Below are positions 31,740-41,123 of a DNA stretch of 64,000 nucleotides, piece by piece. Each line of letters opens with the position of its first letter. The stretch's first letter is position 1. Source of the DNA: Sphingosinicella sp. (GTDB lineage: Bacteria > Pseudomonadota > Alphaproteobacteria > Sphingomonadales > Sphingomonadaceae); assembly GCF_013911755.1 (NCBI RefSeq), contig NZ_JACESP010000010.1:49704-113703 (forward strand), written 5' to 3'. The position numbers and the translations under genes were made by a program. The notes beneath the pieces are model-generated. The model was given only the letters and a program-made list of their open reading frames with translations, was not told the DNA's origin and did no database searches.

Positions 31740-33137
31740 ATGGAATCTACGAGCCTGATCGAACATGACACGGGGCAGGACGCCCGCGAGATCGCGCTTG
31801 TCGATCCCGCCGGCTTCGAAGCGTGGCGGGACGCGCTGCCGGCGCGGGCGCGCGCCGCCGTGGACGCCGCGCAGTTCAAGGGCGCGGCGGGCGCGCGGGT
31901 GATCCTTCCTGGGAGCGAGGCGGAAAGCTGGAGCGCCGCTTTCGGCGCCCCCGCTACGCTCGGCCCGTGGGATCTCGCCGGTGCCGTGAAGGCGCTGCCG
32001 CCGGGACGATACCGAATTGCCGGGCGCGAACCGGGCGCGGCGGCGCTCGGCTGGATGCTCGCGCATTACACGTTCACGCGCTACCTTTCAGAACCCAAGC
32101 CGATCGAACCGCGCACGCTGCTCGTCCCCAAATCGGTCGATATCGCCGCGCTCGGAAGACTTGCGGACGGGCAGGTGCTGGTGCGCGATCTCGTGAACAC
32201 GCCCGCCGAGGACATGGGGCCCGAAGCGCTGGAGGCCGCCGTGCGCGATGTCGCGCGCCACCACGGCGCCGAGGTGAAGGTCACGGTCGGCGACGATCTG
32301 CTCGCAGCGAACTTCCCGACGATCCACGCCGTGGGCCGCGCCGCCGCCGCCGGCCGCGAGCCCCGGCTGATCGACATGGGCTGGGGCCGCAAGGGCGACC
32401 CGAAACTGACGATCATCGGCAAGGGCGTGTGCTTCGATTCGGGCGGGCTCGACATCAAGACCGCGGGCAACATGCTGCTGATGAAGAAGGACATGGGCGG
32501 CGCGGCGCACGCGCTTGCGCTCGCGGGGCTCGTGATGGGTGCGAAGCTGCGCGTGCGGCTGCGCCTGCTGATCCCGGCGGTCGAGAACGCCATCGACGGC
32601 GGCGCATTCCGCCCCGGCGACATCATCAAGACGCGCAAGGGCGCCACCGTGGAGATCGGCAACACCGATGCCGAAGGGCGGCTCGTGCTCTGCGATGCGC
32701 TCGCGCTCGCGGACGAGGACAGCCCCGAGATGATCCTCGACTTCGCGACTTTGACCGGCGCAGCGCGCGTGGCGCTCGGCCCCGATCTCCCCGCACTGTT
32801 TGCCAACAACGAAGCCCTTGCCGAAGGGCTGCTCGAAGGTGCGGACACGAGCAGCGACCCGCTGTGGCGGATGCCGCTTTGGAAACCCTATGCGGAGATG
32901 CTGAAGTCCGATGTGGCGGACATCAACAACAGCCCTTCGGGCGGTTTCGCGGGCGCGATCACGGCAGCGCTCTATCTCGAAAAATTTGTCGATCCGAAAA
33001 CGCCGTGGGCGCATCTTGACACGTTCGCATGGATGCCTGCGGCGAAGCCGGGGCGCCCAAAAGGCGGTGAAGCGCTAGGTCTCAGGGCATTTTGGGCGTA
33101 TATCGAGAGACGTTACGGCACCCATCGCACCGAATGA
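31740..33137 (+). CDS. M17 leucyl aminopeptidase family protein
   Basis: A 465-residue dizinc aminopeptidase of the PepA/PepB family. The C-terminal catalytic domain shows the zinc-binding motifs GKGVCFDSGGLDIKTAGNML, KKDMGGAAHALALAGLVMGA and the M17 signature EIGNTDAEGRLVLCDALALA, plus DFATLTGAARVALGPDLPAL. The N-terminal domain is shorter than in E. coli PepA. It cleaves N-terminal residues from peptides in the cytosol. Confidence 0.95.
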   Translation: MESTSLIEHDTGQDAREIALVDPAGFEAWRDALPARARAAVDAAQFKGAAGARVILPGSEAESWSAAFGAPATLGPWDLAGAVKALPPGRYRIAGREPGAAALGWMLAHYTFTRYLSEPKPIEPRTLLVPKSVDIAALGRLADGQVLVRDLVNTPAEDMGPEALEAAVRDVARHHGAEVKVTVGDDLLAANFPTIHAVGRAAAAGREPRLIDMGWGRKGDPKLTIIGKGVCFDSGGLDIKTAGNMLLMKKDMGGAAHALALAGLVMGAKLRVRLRLLIPAVENAIDGGAFRPGDIIKTRKGATVEIGNTDAEGRLVLCDALALADEDSPEMILDFATLTGAARVALGPDLPALFANNEALAEGLLEGADTSSDPLWRMPLWKPYAEMLKSDVADINNSPSGGFAGAITAALYLEKFVDPKTPWAHLDTFAWMPAAKPGRPKGGEALGLRAFWAYIERRYGTHRTE

Positions 33138-33191
33138 ACGCTTCAACGGGTTAACCTAAAATATCAACACATCATTAACGCCCGTTAAAAT

Positions 33192-33617
33192 ATGGTGACC
33201 CGAAACGAGATAACGGGTGAAAAAACCATGTCCCTCTCAGGCCTAGACGACCGGATCGATGCGCTGCTCTCCCCCTGGATGCAGACGGTGATTGCCTATG
33301 TGCAATCGAACCGTCCGGATCTTACCAACCGGCAGATGGCGCTGCTGCTTGTCGTCTACCTGACGCAGGGACCGCACACGGTGCGCGGCCTTGCCGCCAA
33401 ACTGAGGGTTTCGAAGCCGGTCATCACGCGGGCACTCAACACGCTCGGCGCCTTCGGCTATATCCGCCGCCAGAAGGACGAGAGTGACCTGCGCAACATC
33501 TTCGTCGAGCGGACCGCGCAGGGCCACGAATTCCTCGAAACCTTCGCAGGAATGATCGAGGCGACACAGGGCCATGCCGAACGCAGCAACGCACGCGAGG
33601 ATCGCGCCTACATCTAG
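33192..33617 (+). CDS. MarR family transcription regulator
   Basis: A 141-residue winged-helix protein. MALLLVVYLTQGPHTVRGLA and AAKLRVSKPVITRALNTLGA are the helix-turn-helix, and GYIRRQKDESDLRNIFVERT the wing, as in MarR/HTH_12-type proteins. The ATG at 33192 or 33228 could start it. Its end overlaps the NlpC/P60 gene by 44 bases, so it may control it; the ligand is not known. Confidence 0.85.
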   Translation: MVTRNEITGEKTMSLSGLDDRIDALLSPWMQTVIAYVQSNRPDLTNRQMALLLVVYLTQGPHTVRGLAAKLRVSKPVITRALNTLGAFGYIRRQKDESDLRNIFVERTAQGHEFLETFAGMIEATQGHAERSNAREDRAYI

Positions 33618-34458
33618 CGCCGAACGTCCGGACCCACGCACAAACGCGTGGCGCGATGACCTTGCCGATGTAGCCCTTGAGGGGCTTGTCGAGGCGCCGC
33701 GCTTTGCCGCGCCGATTCGCCATCGGCTGGCGGCACAGCAGGCGCCTATCCGCAAGACGCCGAAAGCGGATGCCGTGGCCGTGAGCGAACTTCTTTCAGG
33801 TGAAGCCTTCGACGTGCTCGATGTGTCGGGCGGTGTCGCTTGGGGATACAGCGCTCACGACCATTATGTCGGCTATGTCGACGCCGCGCTGCTTTCCGAA
33901 GGCGCGGAGGTGCAAACGCACCGGATCGCCGCGCCGACCGCTCTCGTCTTCGCGAAGCCCGACATCAAGGCCACGGTGATCGGCGCGCTGCCGATGGGCG
34001 CACAGACCAGCGCCGCAGCGCATGACGAGAAGTTCGTGTCGGCCGCCGGGGGCTATGTTCACAGGCGCCACATCGCCGCGATCGACGAATATGCTGCCGA
34101 TCCGGTCGCGGTCGCCGAACTTTTCCTCGGCACACCTTACAAGTGGGGCGGCCGCACGCGCGGCGGGATCGACTGTTCGGGGCTCGTGCAGGTCGCGTTC
34201 GGCGCTTGCGGCATCGCCTGCCCCCGGGACAGCGACATGCAGGCCGCGCTCGGGCACGAGGTCGAGGACCGGCGCTATCGACGCGGCGACCTCGTGTTCT
34301 TCCCCGGTCATGTCGGTTTCATGTTCGACGAGACGCGGCTGCTACACGCCAACGCCTTCTTCATGTCGACGGTGATCGAGCCGCTCGACGACGTGATCGG
34401 CCGCCTGCTGCCGCAGTACGACCAGCCCGTGACGGCGGTTCGACGGCTGGGGGACTGA
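33574..34458 (+). CDS. NlpC/P60 (C40) cell wall endopeptidase with SH3-like domains
   Basis: A 294-residue peptidase. Residues about 50-165 form two SH3b-like segments. The C-terminal NlpC/P60 domain has the Cys nucleophile in GGIDCSGLVQVAFGACGI, the His of FFPGHVGFMFDETRLLHANA, and YKWGGRTRGG before the Cys. Such enzymes cut D-Glu-meso-diaminopimelate bonds in murein peptides. There is no obvious signal peptide, so the protein may act on recycled muropeptides, as the YkfC type does. It overlaps the MarR gene. Confidence 0.9.
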   Translation: MPNAATHARIAPTSSAERPDPRTNAWRDDLADVALEGLVEAPRFAAPIRHRLAAQQAPIRKTPKADAVAVSELLSGEAFDVLDVSGGVAWGYSAHDHYVGYVDAALLSEGAEVQTHRIAAPTALVFAKPDIKATVIGALPMGAQTSAAAHDEKFVSAAGGYVHRRHIAAIDEYAADPVAVAELFLGTPYKWGGRTRGGIDCSGLVQVAFGACGIACPRDSDMQAALGHEVEDRRYRRGDLVFFPGHVGFMFDETRLLHANAFFMSTVIEPLDDVIGRLLPQYDQPVTAVRRLGD

Positions 34459-34462
34459 GGTT

Positions 34463-34540
34463 GTGCGTCCCTCGACTTCGCTCGGGGTGAAACACTTTTT
34501 GCGCTAAGACCACCATCCCGAGCGAAGTCGAGGGACGCAC
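34463..34540. repeat. 24-bp perfect palindrome, sphingomonad-type intergenic repeat and terminator
   Basis: The arms 34463-34486 and 34517-34540 are exact inverted copies (24 bases, beginning GTGCGTCCCTCGACTTCGCT), 30 bases apart. They lie between the convergent NlpC and mltG genes, so the hairpin can end transcription from both sides. The arm sequence is one I recall as a frequent dispersed repeat in sphingomonad genomes. Confidence 0.8.
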
Positions 34541-34545
34541 CGGGC

Positions 34546-35505
34546 CTATAGTTCGCCGCGTTCCCGGCGGATCGCGCGCCACTTCACGACGTTGGCGTTG
34601 TGCTCGGCGAGCGTGCGCGCGAACACGTGTCCACCGGTACCGTCCGCCACAAAATAGAGCGCATCGGTGGTTTCCGGGTCGAGCACGGCTTCAATCGACG
34701 CGCGCCCCGGATTGGCGATCGGTCCCGTGGGCAAGCCCGCCTTCGCATAGGTGTTGTAGCCGTTGTCGGCGCGCAGTTCCGACTGGCGGATGCGGCGGCC
34801 GAGCGGTTTGCCCTTCGTGATCGGGTAAATGACCGTGGGATCGGCCTGCAGCATCATGCCGATGCGCAGCCGGTTTGAATACACGCCCGCGATCGTGCGG
34901 CGTTCCTCCGCCTTGGCGGTTTCCTTCTCGACGATGGCGGCGAGGTTCACGGCCTCCTCGGGCGTCTTTACGACCGACGAGGATTTGCGCGCGGGCCAGA
35001 GTTCGGCGAGCGTTTTCGCCATCGCGTCCTGCATCCGTTTCAGCACGGCGCCGCGCGGCTCGCCGCGCTCGAAGCTGTAGCCGCCGGGCAGCACCGAGCC
35101 TTCCGCCGGCACATCGACCTCCCCGGTAAGCAGGTCTTCCGCCATCAGCTTTTCATGCACGAGGATGGACGGCAGGCCTTCGGGGATGATGATGAGTCGC
35201 TGCAGCGGTTCGCCGTGCTGGAGAATGCGCAGGATCGCCGCCGCGCTGCTGCCCGCGGGGATGCGGAACTCGCCCGCCTTGATCGGCGCGCCGGAGCCGA
35301 GCACACGCGCCATCAGCCGGAACGCGTCCGACGAGCGGATCGCGCCGGCCTCTTCGAGGCGGACGGCAGTGGCGGCAAGCGATGCGCCGCGCGGCACGAT
35401 GATGTCCGCATCCTTCGCGAGCGGGCCCGTGGCGGTCCATTGGAACGCGAGCACGGCAGCAGCCGCCAGCGCCGCGACGACGATGGCGACCAGCAGTTTT
35501 TTCAT
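34546..35505 (-). CDS. mltG: Endolytic murein transglycosylase MltG
   Basis: A 319-residue inner-membrane protein that cuts nascent glycan strands and sets their length. It has an N-terminal membrane anchor (MKKLLVAIVVAALAAAAVLA) and a LysM-like region (IVPRGASLAATAVRLEEAG). The YceG catalytic domain contains the catalytic Glu in LAAIVEKETAKAEER, QADPTVIYPITKG, and YNTYAKAGLPTGPIANPGRA. It is last of the fatty acid operon, 4 bases after fabF, as is usual in alphaproteobacteria. Confidence 0.95.
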   Translation of the reverse strand: MKKLLVAIVVAALAAAAVLAFQWTATGPLAKDADIIVPRGASLAATAVRLEEAGAIRSSDAFRLMARVLGSGAPIKAGEFRIPAGSSAAAILRILQHGEPLQRLIIIPEGLPSILVHEKLMAEDLLTGEVDVPAEGSVLPGGYSFERGEPRGAVLKRMQDAMAKTLAELWPARKSSSVVKTPEEAVNLAAIVEKETAKAEERRTIAGVYSNRLRIGMMLQADPTVIYPITKGKPLGRRIRQSELRADNGYNTYAKAGLPTGPIANPGRASIEAVLDPETTDALYFVADGTGGHVFARTLAEHNANVVKWRAIRRERGEL

Positions 35506-35509
35506 AAAG

Positions 35510-36769
35510 TCAGAGCGCCTTGACGATCAGCGAGGCGTTGGTGCCGCCGAAGCCGAAGCTGTTGTTGAGCGCGGCCTTGATCTTCCGTTCGCGGGCGACG
35601 AGCGGCACAAGATCGACACCCGCGCAGCCATCGCTGGGGTTTTCAAGGTTGATCGTCGGCGGGGCGATCTGATCGCGGATGGCGAGCAGGCAGAAGATCG
35701 TCTCGACCGCGCCGGCGCCGCCAAGCAGATGCCCGATCGCGCTCTTCGTCGACGACATCGAGACCGCGTCCATGGCGCTGCCGAACAGGCGGCGGACGGC
35801 GCCGAGTTCGATTTCATCGCCGAGCGGCGTCGAAGTGCCGTGGGCGTTGATGTAGTCGATGTCGGCGGGGTTCATGCCCGCCTTCTTCAGCGCCATCTGC
35901 ATCGCACGGAAGCCGCCGAAGCCTTCCGGATGCGGCGCGGTGACGTGGTAGGCGTCTCCGGTGAGACCGTAGCCGACGACTTCGCCGTAGATCTTCGCGC
36001 CGCGGGCCTTCGCGTGCTCATACTCCTCAAGCACGACGACGCCAGCGCCCTCGCCCATGACGAAACCGTCGCGGTCCTTGTCGTAGGGGCGGCTGGCGCG
36101 TTCGGGCTGATCGTTGAACGCGGTCGAGAGAGCACGCGCCTGCGCGAAACCAGCGATGCCGAGTGGGCAGATCGCGCTTTCAGCGCCGCCCGCGAGCATG
36201 ATGTCGGCGTCATCAAGCGCGATCATGCGCGCAGCATCGCCGATCGAGTGCGCGCCCGTGGAACAGGCGGTGACGACGGCGTGATTCGGGCCCATCAGGC
36301 CGTACTTGATCGAAACCTGACCCGACACGAGGTTGATGAGGCGTCCATGCACGAAGTGCGGGCTGACGCGGCGGGGTCCCTTTTCGTGGAGCACGATCGA
36401 TTCGGATTCGATGCCCGGCAGGCCGCCGATGCCCGAGCCGATCGAGCAGCCCGCGCGCAGCTTCTGCTCGTCGGTGAGATGGGCAAGGCCCGCGTCCTCG
36501 ATCGCCTGACCGGCGGCGTCGATACCGAACTGGATGAACAGGTCGACCTGGCGCTGGATCTTGTGATCGACGCGCTTCGAGACGTCCCAGCCATCCTCGC
36601 GGCCATCCATCTTCACTTCGCAGGCGATCGTGCACGCCTGATCCGAAGGATCGAACCGGGTGATGCGCGCGGCGCCCGACTTCGAGGCAAGGATATTGCG
36701 CCAGCTGGATTCAACGTCCCCGCCAAGCGGTGTGACAAGACCCAGTCCGGTGACGACGACGCGGCGCAT
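35510..36769 (-). CDS. fabF: 3-oxoacyl-ACP synthase II
   Basis: A 419-residue condensing enzyme of type II fatty acid synthesis. Cys-His-His triad motifs: VVTACSTGAHSIGDAARMIA (Cys), INAHGTSTPLGDEIELGAV (His) and KSAIGHLLGGAGAVETIFC (His). The N-terminal RRVVVTGLGLVTPLGGDVES is typical of FabF. A hairpin separates it from acpP, which lies 100 bases upstream. Confidence 0.98.
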   Translation of the reverse strand: MRRVVVTGLGLVTPLGGDVESSWRNILASKSGAARITRFDPSDQACTIACEVKMDGREDGWDVSKRVDHKIQRQVDLFIQFGIDAAGQAIEDAGLAHLTDEQKLRAGCSIGSGIGGLPGIESESIVLHEKGPRRVSPHFVHGRLINLVSGQVSIKYGLMGPNHAVVTACSTGAHSIGDAARMIALDDADIMLAGGAESAICPLGIAGFAQARALSTAFNDQPERASRPYDKDRDGFVMGEGAGVVVLEEYEHAKARGAKIYGEVVGYGLTGDAYHVTAPHPEGFGGFRAMQMALKKAGMNPADIDYINAHGTSTPLGDEIELGAVRRLFGSAMDAVSMSSTKSAIGHLLGGAGAVETIFCLLAIRDQIAPPTINLENPSDGCAGVDLVPLVARERKIKAALNNSFGFGGTNASLIVKAL

Positions 36770-36796
36770 TCGGTTCTCCCGTGTCCTGATAACAAG

Positions 36797-36832
36797 CGAG
36801 CGGCCCTCCGGCTTTTTCCGGGGAGCCGCTCG
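36797..36832 (-). other. Hairpin between acpP and fabF
   Basis: CGAGCGGC (36797-36804) pairs with GCCGCTCG (36825-36832), with a further CCGG pair inside it and two mismatches. No T-run follows on either strand. It may be a processing or stability element that lets acpP be made in excess over fabF. Confidence 0.5.
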
Positions 36833-36869
36833 TGATTCCGTGCCGTTTGATTCGGCAAGCGTCCCCGTG

Positions 36870-37109
36870 TCAGGCGGCGCTGTTTTCCTCGATGTAGCCG
36901 ATCGCGTCCTTCACGGTGAGGATCTTCTCGGCGGCATCGTCAGGAATCTCGACCCCGAACTCTTCCTCGAACGCCATCACCAGCTCGACGGTGTCGAGGC
37001 TGTCCGCGCCGAGATCGTCGATGAAGCTCGCGTCCTCGGTCACCTTGTCCGGCTCGACGCCGAGGTGCTCGACGACGATCTTCTTCACGCGTTCTGCGAC
37101 ATCGCTCAT
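36870..37109 (-). CDS. acpP: Acyl carrier protein
   Basis: A 79-residue acidic four-helix carrier. The phosphopantetheine serine is in [20 protein letters not shown], followed by [20 protein letters not shown]. It sits between fabG and fabF and supplies the fatty acid and lipid A pathways. Confidence 0.99.
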   Translation of the reverse strand: MSDVAERVKKIVVEHLGVEPDKVTEDASFIDDLGADSLDTVELVMAFEEEFGVEIPDDAAEKILTVKDAIGYIEENSAA

Positions 37110-37192
37110 ATAAATGGTCCCCTAGAAGAACAGACTGATGTTTGAAGTTGGCAGTAGCCGTGTGTCAGTGGCCTTGCAAGTCCCCGTGTCGC

Positions 37193-37930
37193 TCAGATCA
37201 TCGCCATTCCGCCGTTCACATGAAGCGTCTGGCCGGTAACGTAGGCCGCTTCACGGCTGGCGAGATAGACGACCGCGCCCGCCACATCGCTTCCTTCGCC
37301 GAGACGGCCGGCCGGAATTCGGCCGGTAAGCGCCTCTTTCTGGGCATCGGGAAGCGCGTCGGTCATCGCCGAAACGATGAAGCCGGGCGCGACGCAGTTC
37401 ACGGTGATGTTGCGGCTGGCCACTTCCTGCGCGAGCGCCTTCGACATGCCGACGAGGCCGGCCTTCGACGCCGCGTAGTTCATCTGGCCGGGGTTTCCGG
37501 TGGCACCGACCACGGATGTGATCGAGATGATGCGCCCGAAACGCGCTTTCATCATGGGCTTAAGCGCCGCGCGCGAGAGGCGGAAGGCGGCTTCGAGGTT
37601 GATGCGGATCACGTCCGTCCACTCCTCGTCCTTCATGCGCATGGCGAGGTTGTCGCGCGTGACGCCCGCATTGTTGACGAGGATGTCGATGCCACCCATC
37701 GCCTCGACCGCCTGACCGACGAGCGCGTCGACCGCCGCACTGTCCGAAAGGTTGCAGGGCAGGATGTGCGTGGTGCCGCCGATTTCGGCCGCCACGGCCT
37801 TCAGGGCTTCCTCGCGCGTTCCCGAAAGCGCGACCGTCGCGCCCTGCGCCACGAGCGCCTTCGCGATCGCCGAGCCGATGCCGCCGCTCGCGCCGGTGAC
37901 GAGCGCCTTCATGCCGGTGAGATCGAACAT
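37193..37930 (-). CDS. fabG: 3-oxoacyl-ACP reductase
   Basis: A 245-residue short-chain dehydrogenase. NADP-binding VTGASGGIGSAIAKALVAQG, catalytic Ser in ISITSVVGATGNPGQ and YAASKAGLVGMSKALAQE (Tyr-x3-Lys), and a C-terminal GQTLHVNGGMAMI typical of FabG. It lies 11 bases after fabD and 83 bases before acpP. Confidence 0.98.
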   Translation of the reverse strand: MFDLTGMKALVTGASGGIGSAIAKALVAQGATVALSGTREEALKAVAAEIGGTTHILPCNLSDSAAVDALVGQAVEAMGGIDILVNNAGVTRDNLAMRMKDEEWTDVIRINLEAAFRLSRAALKPMMKARFGRIISITSVVGATGNPGQMNYAASKAGLVGMSKALAQEVASRNITVNCVAPGFIVSAMTDALPDAQKEALTGRIPAGRLGEGSDVAGAVVYLASREAAYVTGQTLHVNGGMAMI

Positions 37931-37941
37931 GTTTGCCTCCC

Positions 37942-38880
37942 CTAGAGTGTCTTTGCCGCGGCTTCGATGTCGTCCATCGAAACGAGGCTGAGCGTTGCCG
38001 CATCGGGCGTGATGCGCTTGATCATCGGGCCGAGCACCTTGCCGCCGAATTCGACGAAGCTGTCGACGCCGAGACCCGTCATCGCAAGCACGCTTTCGCG
38101 CCAGCGCACGGTGCCGGTCACCTGCTCGACGAGGAGGCGGCGGATTTCCGCCGGATCGGCAACGGGCGCAGCGGTGACGTTCGCAACCAGGGGCACGAAC
38201 GGCGCGGCGATGTTAGCGCCCGCCAGCGCCTCCGCCATCTTTTCGGCGGCGGGCGCCATCAGCGAACAGTGGAAGGGCGCGGACACCGGCAGCAACATGC
38301 CGCGCTTCGCGCCGAGCCCCTTGGCGATCTCGATGGCGCGCTCGACGGCGGCTTTGTGGCCCGAAATGACGACCTGCCCCGGCGCGTTGTCGTTCGCGGC
38401 CTGGCAGATTTCACCCTGCGCGCCTTCCGCGGCGGCCTTCACGGCGGCTTCGAAATCAAGGCCGAGCAGCGCGGCCATCGCGCCTTCGCCCACCGGCACC
38501 GCCGCCTGCATCGCCTGCCCGCGCAGCTTCAGGAGCCGCGCCGTCTCGGCAAGGCCCAGGCTGCCGGCCGCGCACAGCGCCGTGTATTCACCGAGGCTGT
38601 GGCCCGCCACGTAGGCGGCCTTGTCGGCGAGCAGCAATCCGCCTTCCTTTTCAAGCACGCGGAGCGCCGCGATGGCGTTCGCCATGATCGCGGGCTGAGC
38701 GTTCTCGGTGAGCGTGAGATCGGCCTCCGGGCCTTCGAACATCAGCTTGGAGAGGTTCTGCCCGAGCGCCTCGTCGACCTCCTGAAACACCTCGCGCGCG
38801 GCCGCACTCGCAAGGCTGAGCGCCTGCCCCATGCCGACCGCCTGGCTGCCCTGCCCCGGAAAAATGAATGCGCGTGCCAT
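37942..38880 (-). CDS. fabD: Malonyl-CoA-ACP transacylase
   Basis: A 312-residue enzyme that loads malonyl groups onto ACP. FIFPGQGSQAVGMGQAL at the N-terminus, the nucleophile motif VAGHSLGEYTALCAAGSLGL (Ser), the Arg loop KLRGQAMQAAVPVGEGAMAA, and the catalytic His of SAPFHCSLMAPA are all present. It is first in the fabD-fabG-acpP-fabF-mltG unit; the 275-base region upstream is shared with a divergent gene. Confidence 0.98.
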   Translation of the reverse strand: MARAFIFPGQGSQAVGMGQALSLASAAAREVFQEVDEALGQNLSKLMFEGPEADLTLTENAQPAIMANAIAALRVLEKEGGLLLADKAAYVAGHSLGEYTALCAAGSLGLAETARLLKLRGQAMQAAVPVGEGAMAALLGLDFEAAVKAAAEGAQGEICQAANDNAPGQVVISGHKAAVERAIEIAKGLGAKRGMLLPVSAPFHCSLMAPAAEKMAEALAGANIAAPFVPLVANVTAAPVADPAEIRRLLVEQVTGTVRWRESVLAMTGLGVDSFVEFGGKVLGPMIKRITPDAATLSLVSMDDIEAAAKTL

Positions 38881-39155
38881 AGGGGCCGCCCCTTCTTCGT
38901 TGGTTACGATGCCTTCGGCAGGCGCTTAGTGATGTCCGTGCGCACGCGCAAGCGACAGAGGAATGTTGCGATTCGGCTCCGAATCGTTAAGGTTCGCGCG
39001 GTTTTCATTCGCCGTGATGAACGGCCCGTTCAGCAGCGGGCCATCATTGCCGTGTAATAAAGCATGGTCAAAGGCTTGGAGCGGAGGGCCTCTTCAGGCG
39101 TTAATGTGCCGAGATTCGGTACGCTGGACCCGAAACTGGGAGTGGAAGGATTACA

Positions 39156-40289
39156 ATGACGTTTGTTTCTCGCTTGACGATGGCTGCCGCGCTCGCGCTT
39201 GCGGTTCCGGCCGGCCTTTCGGCGCCGGCCATGGCGCAGGCGCTTTCCTCGGGCGTCGGCAAGCCGCTGCAGGAAGCCTCCAAGCTCGCGAACGCGGGCA
39301 ATAATGCCGCTGCCACCGCGCGCGTGAACGCCGCCCGCAGCGCCGCAAGCACCGCCATCGAGCGCCGCAAGGTCGCCGAAATGGCGGCGTTCGTGCACAC
39401 CAAGGGCGGCCGCTGGGCCGCTGCCGCGCAGGAACTGGAAAGCATCGGGGCGCCTGCCTCGCAGCTCGCGCCGCTCTATTACCGCGCCGGCCAGCTCGAC
39501 AAGGCGATCGCGCTCGGCAAGAAGACCGGCGGCGTGCAGGGCCAGACGATCGTTGCCCAGTCGTATTTCCGTCAGGGCAACTTCAAGGGCGCCGCGGGCG
39601 TCTACCAGAACCTCATCAAGCAGCACGGCGCGCGCGAAGGCTGGCTGCAGAGCCTCGCCAACGCCCAGTACAAGATGGACGACAAGAAGGGCTACCTCGC
39701 CACGACCGAGCGGCTCATCAAGATCGATCCGTCGCCGGCGCGCTGGCGTGCTCTGCTCATCGACATGAAGAACGGGCAAATGCCCCGCGAAGCGAAGCTC
39801 GCGCTCTTCGAGCTGATGGAGCAGACGGGCAACATCACGAAACCCGAAGATTATCAGGAATATGCGAAGCTCGCGATCGTCGCGAACCAGCCCGCGATCG
39901 CCAAGCGCACGCTGGAAAGCGGCATGAAATCGGGCGCAATCCCTGCAAGCGACGCGATGAACGCGCGACTTCTCGAAGCCGCCGCCAAGCGCTCTGCCGC
40001 CGCTACCGCGGGCGTCAGCAAGCTGCCGAAGACCGGCGCTGGCCAGTTGCAGGCCGCTCACGTCGCGTTCGGCGCGGGCGATTATGCCAAGGCCGCCTCG
40101 CTTTACGGCGCGGCAGCGAAGGCGGGTGGCGCCACGGCGGATCAGGCGAAGGTGCTGGGCGGCATCAGCCAGCTGCGTGCGGGCAACCGTTCGGCGGCAG
40201 CGGCGACGTTCAAGAGCGTTCCCGAGGCAAGCGGCTTCAACGGCGTTGCCGCGCTTTGGGCACTCTACGCCTCGACGAACGCAGCCTAA
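39156..40289 (+). CDS. Exported TPR-like repeat protein
   Basis: A 377-residue protein with a signal peptide (about residues 1-28, ending APAMAQ). The mature part is Ala-rich helical repeats resembling tetratricopeptide units: AAFVHTKGGRWAAAAQELES, LAPLYYRAGQLDKAIALGKK, IVAQSYFRQGNFKGAAGVYQ, AHVAFGAGDYAKAASLYGAA. No enzyme motif. It is probably a periplasmic scaffold. The 275 bases between it and fabD hold divergent promoters but no other feature I can see. Confidence 0.8.
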   Translation: MTFVSRLTMAAALALAVPAGLSAPAMAQALSSGVGKPLQEASKLANAGNNAAATARVNAARSAASTAIERRKVAEMAAFVHTKGGRWAAAAQELESIGAPASQLAPLYYRAGQLDKAIALGKKTGGVQGQTIVAQSYFRQGNFKGAAGVYQNLIKQHGAREGWLQSLANAQYKMDDKKGYLATTERLIKIDPSPARWRALLIDMKNGQMPREAKLALFELMEQTGNITKPEDYQEYAKLAIVANQPAIAKRTLESGMKSGAIPASDAMNARLLEAAAKRSAAATAGVSKLPKTGAGQLQAAHVAFGAGDYAKAASLYGAAAKAGGATADQAKVLGGISQLRAGNRSAAAATFKSVPEASGFNGVAALWALYASTNAA

Positions 40290-40333
40290 CTGCGCTTGCC
40301 TTTCCGGCGCTTTTGCGCCATAGGGCCGTCACC

Positions 40334-40369
40334 AGCGGCGGGGAGCCAGGCTTCCCGCCGCTTGTTTTT
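40334..40369 (+). terminator. Intrinsic terminator before rpsF
   Basis: AGCGGCGGG pairs with CCCGCCGCT, with further pairing inside, followed by TGTTTTTG. It ends the exported repeat-protein transcript 45 bases after its stop and separates it from the ribosomal operon. A smaller GGCGC-TTTT-GCGCC stem lies just before it. Confidence 0.75.
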
Positions 40370-40443
40370 GTATCCCGTAGCCAGCCGGAGGGGCGGCGGA
40401 TTGCCCGTCGTCAGCGATCGGTATTTGAGGAGAAGATAGGACC

Positions 40444-40881
40444 ATGCCCTCTTACGAGCATGTTTTCCTGGCGCGCCAGGATCTGTCCACCGCGCAGGTG
40501 GATAGCCTTGCCGAAACGTTCACGAAGATCATCGAGGACGGCGCGGGCAAGGTTGCAAAGACCGAATACTGGGGCCTGAAGAGCCTCGCCTACCGCATCA
40601 AGAAGAATCGCAAGGCGCACTACGTGCTGCTCAACATCGAGGCCCCGGCCCCGGCGGTGCACGAGCTGGAGCGCAACATCGCGATCAACGAAGATGTGAT
40701 TCGCTATCAGACGATCCGCGTCGACGAGCTTGAAAAAGAGCCTTCGGCGATGATGCGCAAGAGCGATCGCGGCGACCGCGACTCGCGCGGACCGCGCGGT
40801 GATCGTGGGGATCGCGGCGACCGTGGAGACCGCGGTGGCGATCGTGACCGCGGCCCGCGCCGCGAGCGTGAAGGAGAATAA
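40444..40881 (+). CDS. rpsF: 30S ribosomal protein S6
   Basis: A small-subunit protein of 145 residues. [20 protein letters not shown] and [20 protein letters not shown] are typical S6. The C-terminus from about residue 103 is an added, highly charged tail of repeated Gly-Asp-Arg units ([20 protein letters not shown]), longer than E. coli S6. It starts the rpsF-rpsR-rplI operon; S18 follows after 2 bases. S6 binds with S18 to the 16S rRNA platform. Confidence 0.98.
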   Translation: MPSYEHVFLARQDLSTAQVDSLAETFTKIIEDGAGKVAKTEYWGLKSLAYRIKKNRKAHYVLLNIEAPAPAVHELERNIAINEDVIRYQTIRVDELEKEPSAMMRKSDRGDRDSRGPRGDRGDRGDRGDRGGDRDRGPRREREGE

Positions 40882-40883
40882 CG

Positions 40884-41108
40884 ATGGCACGCCCGTTTTT
40901 CCGTCGCCGCAAGACCTGCCCGTTCAGCCGGGCCGATGCGCCGAAGATCGATTACAAGGACGTGCGCCTGCTTCAGGGCTTCGTCTCCGAGCGCGGCAAG
41001 ATCGTGCCGAGCCGCATCACCGCGGTTTCGGCCAAGAAGCAGCGTGAGCTGGCCAAGGCGATCAAGCGCGCCCGCCACCTCGGCCTGCTGCCGTTCCTCG
41101 TTCGCTAA
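40884..41108 (+). CDS. rpsR: 30S ribosomal protein S18
   Basis: A 74-residue basic protein. [20 protein letters not shown], the [20 protein letters not shown] region and [20 protein letters not shown] are diagnostic. It partners S6 in the platform of the 30S subunit. It lies 2 bases after rpsF and 15 before rplI. Confidence 0.98.
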   Translation: MARPFFRRRKTCPFSRADAPKIDYKDVRLLQGFVSERGKIVPSRITAVSAKKQRELAKAIKRARHLGLLPFLVR

Positions 41109-41123
41109 GGAAGGATAAGACCC

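Noticed and set aside
37933-39057. A 374-codon plus-strand frame opposite fabD
   Set aside because: FabD motifs on the minus strand are complete; the antisense frame has no family features.
40740-40865. Tandem DNA repeat or CRISPR-like array in rpsF
   Set aside because: The periodicity is the Gly-Asp-Arg coding tail of S6, in frame, with no spacers.
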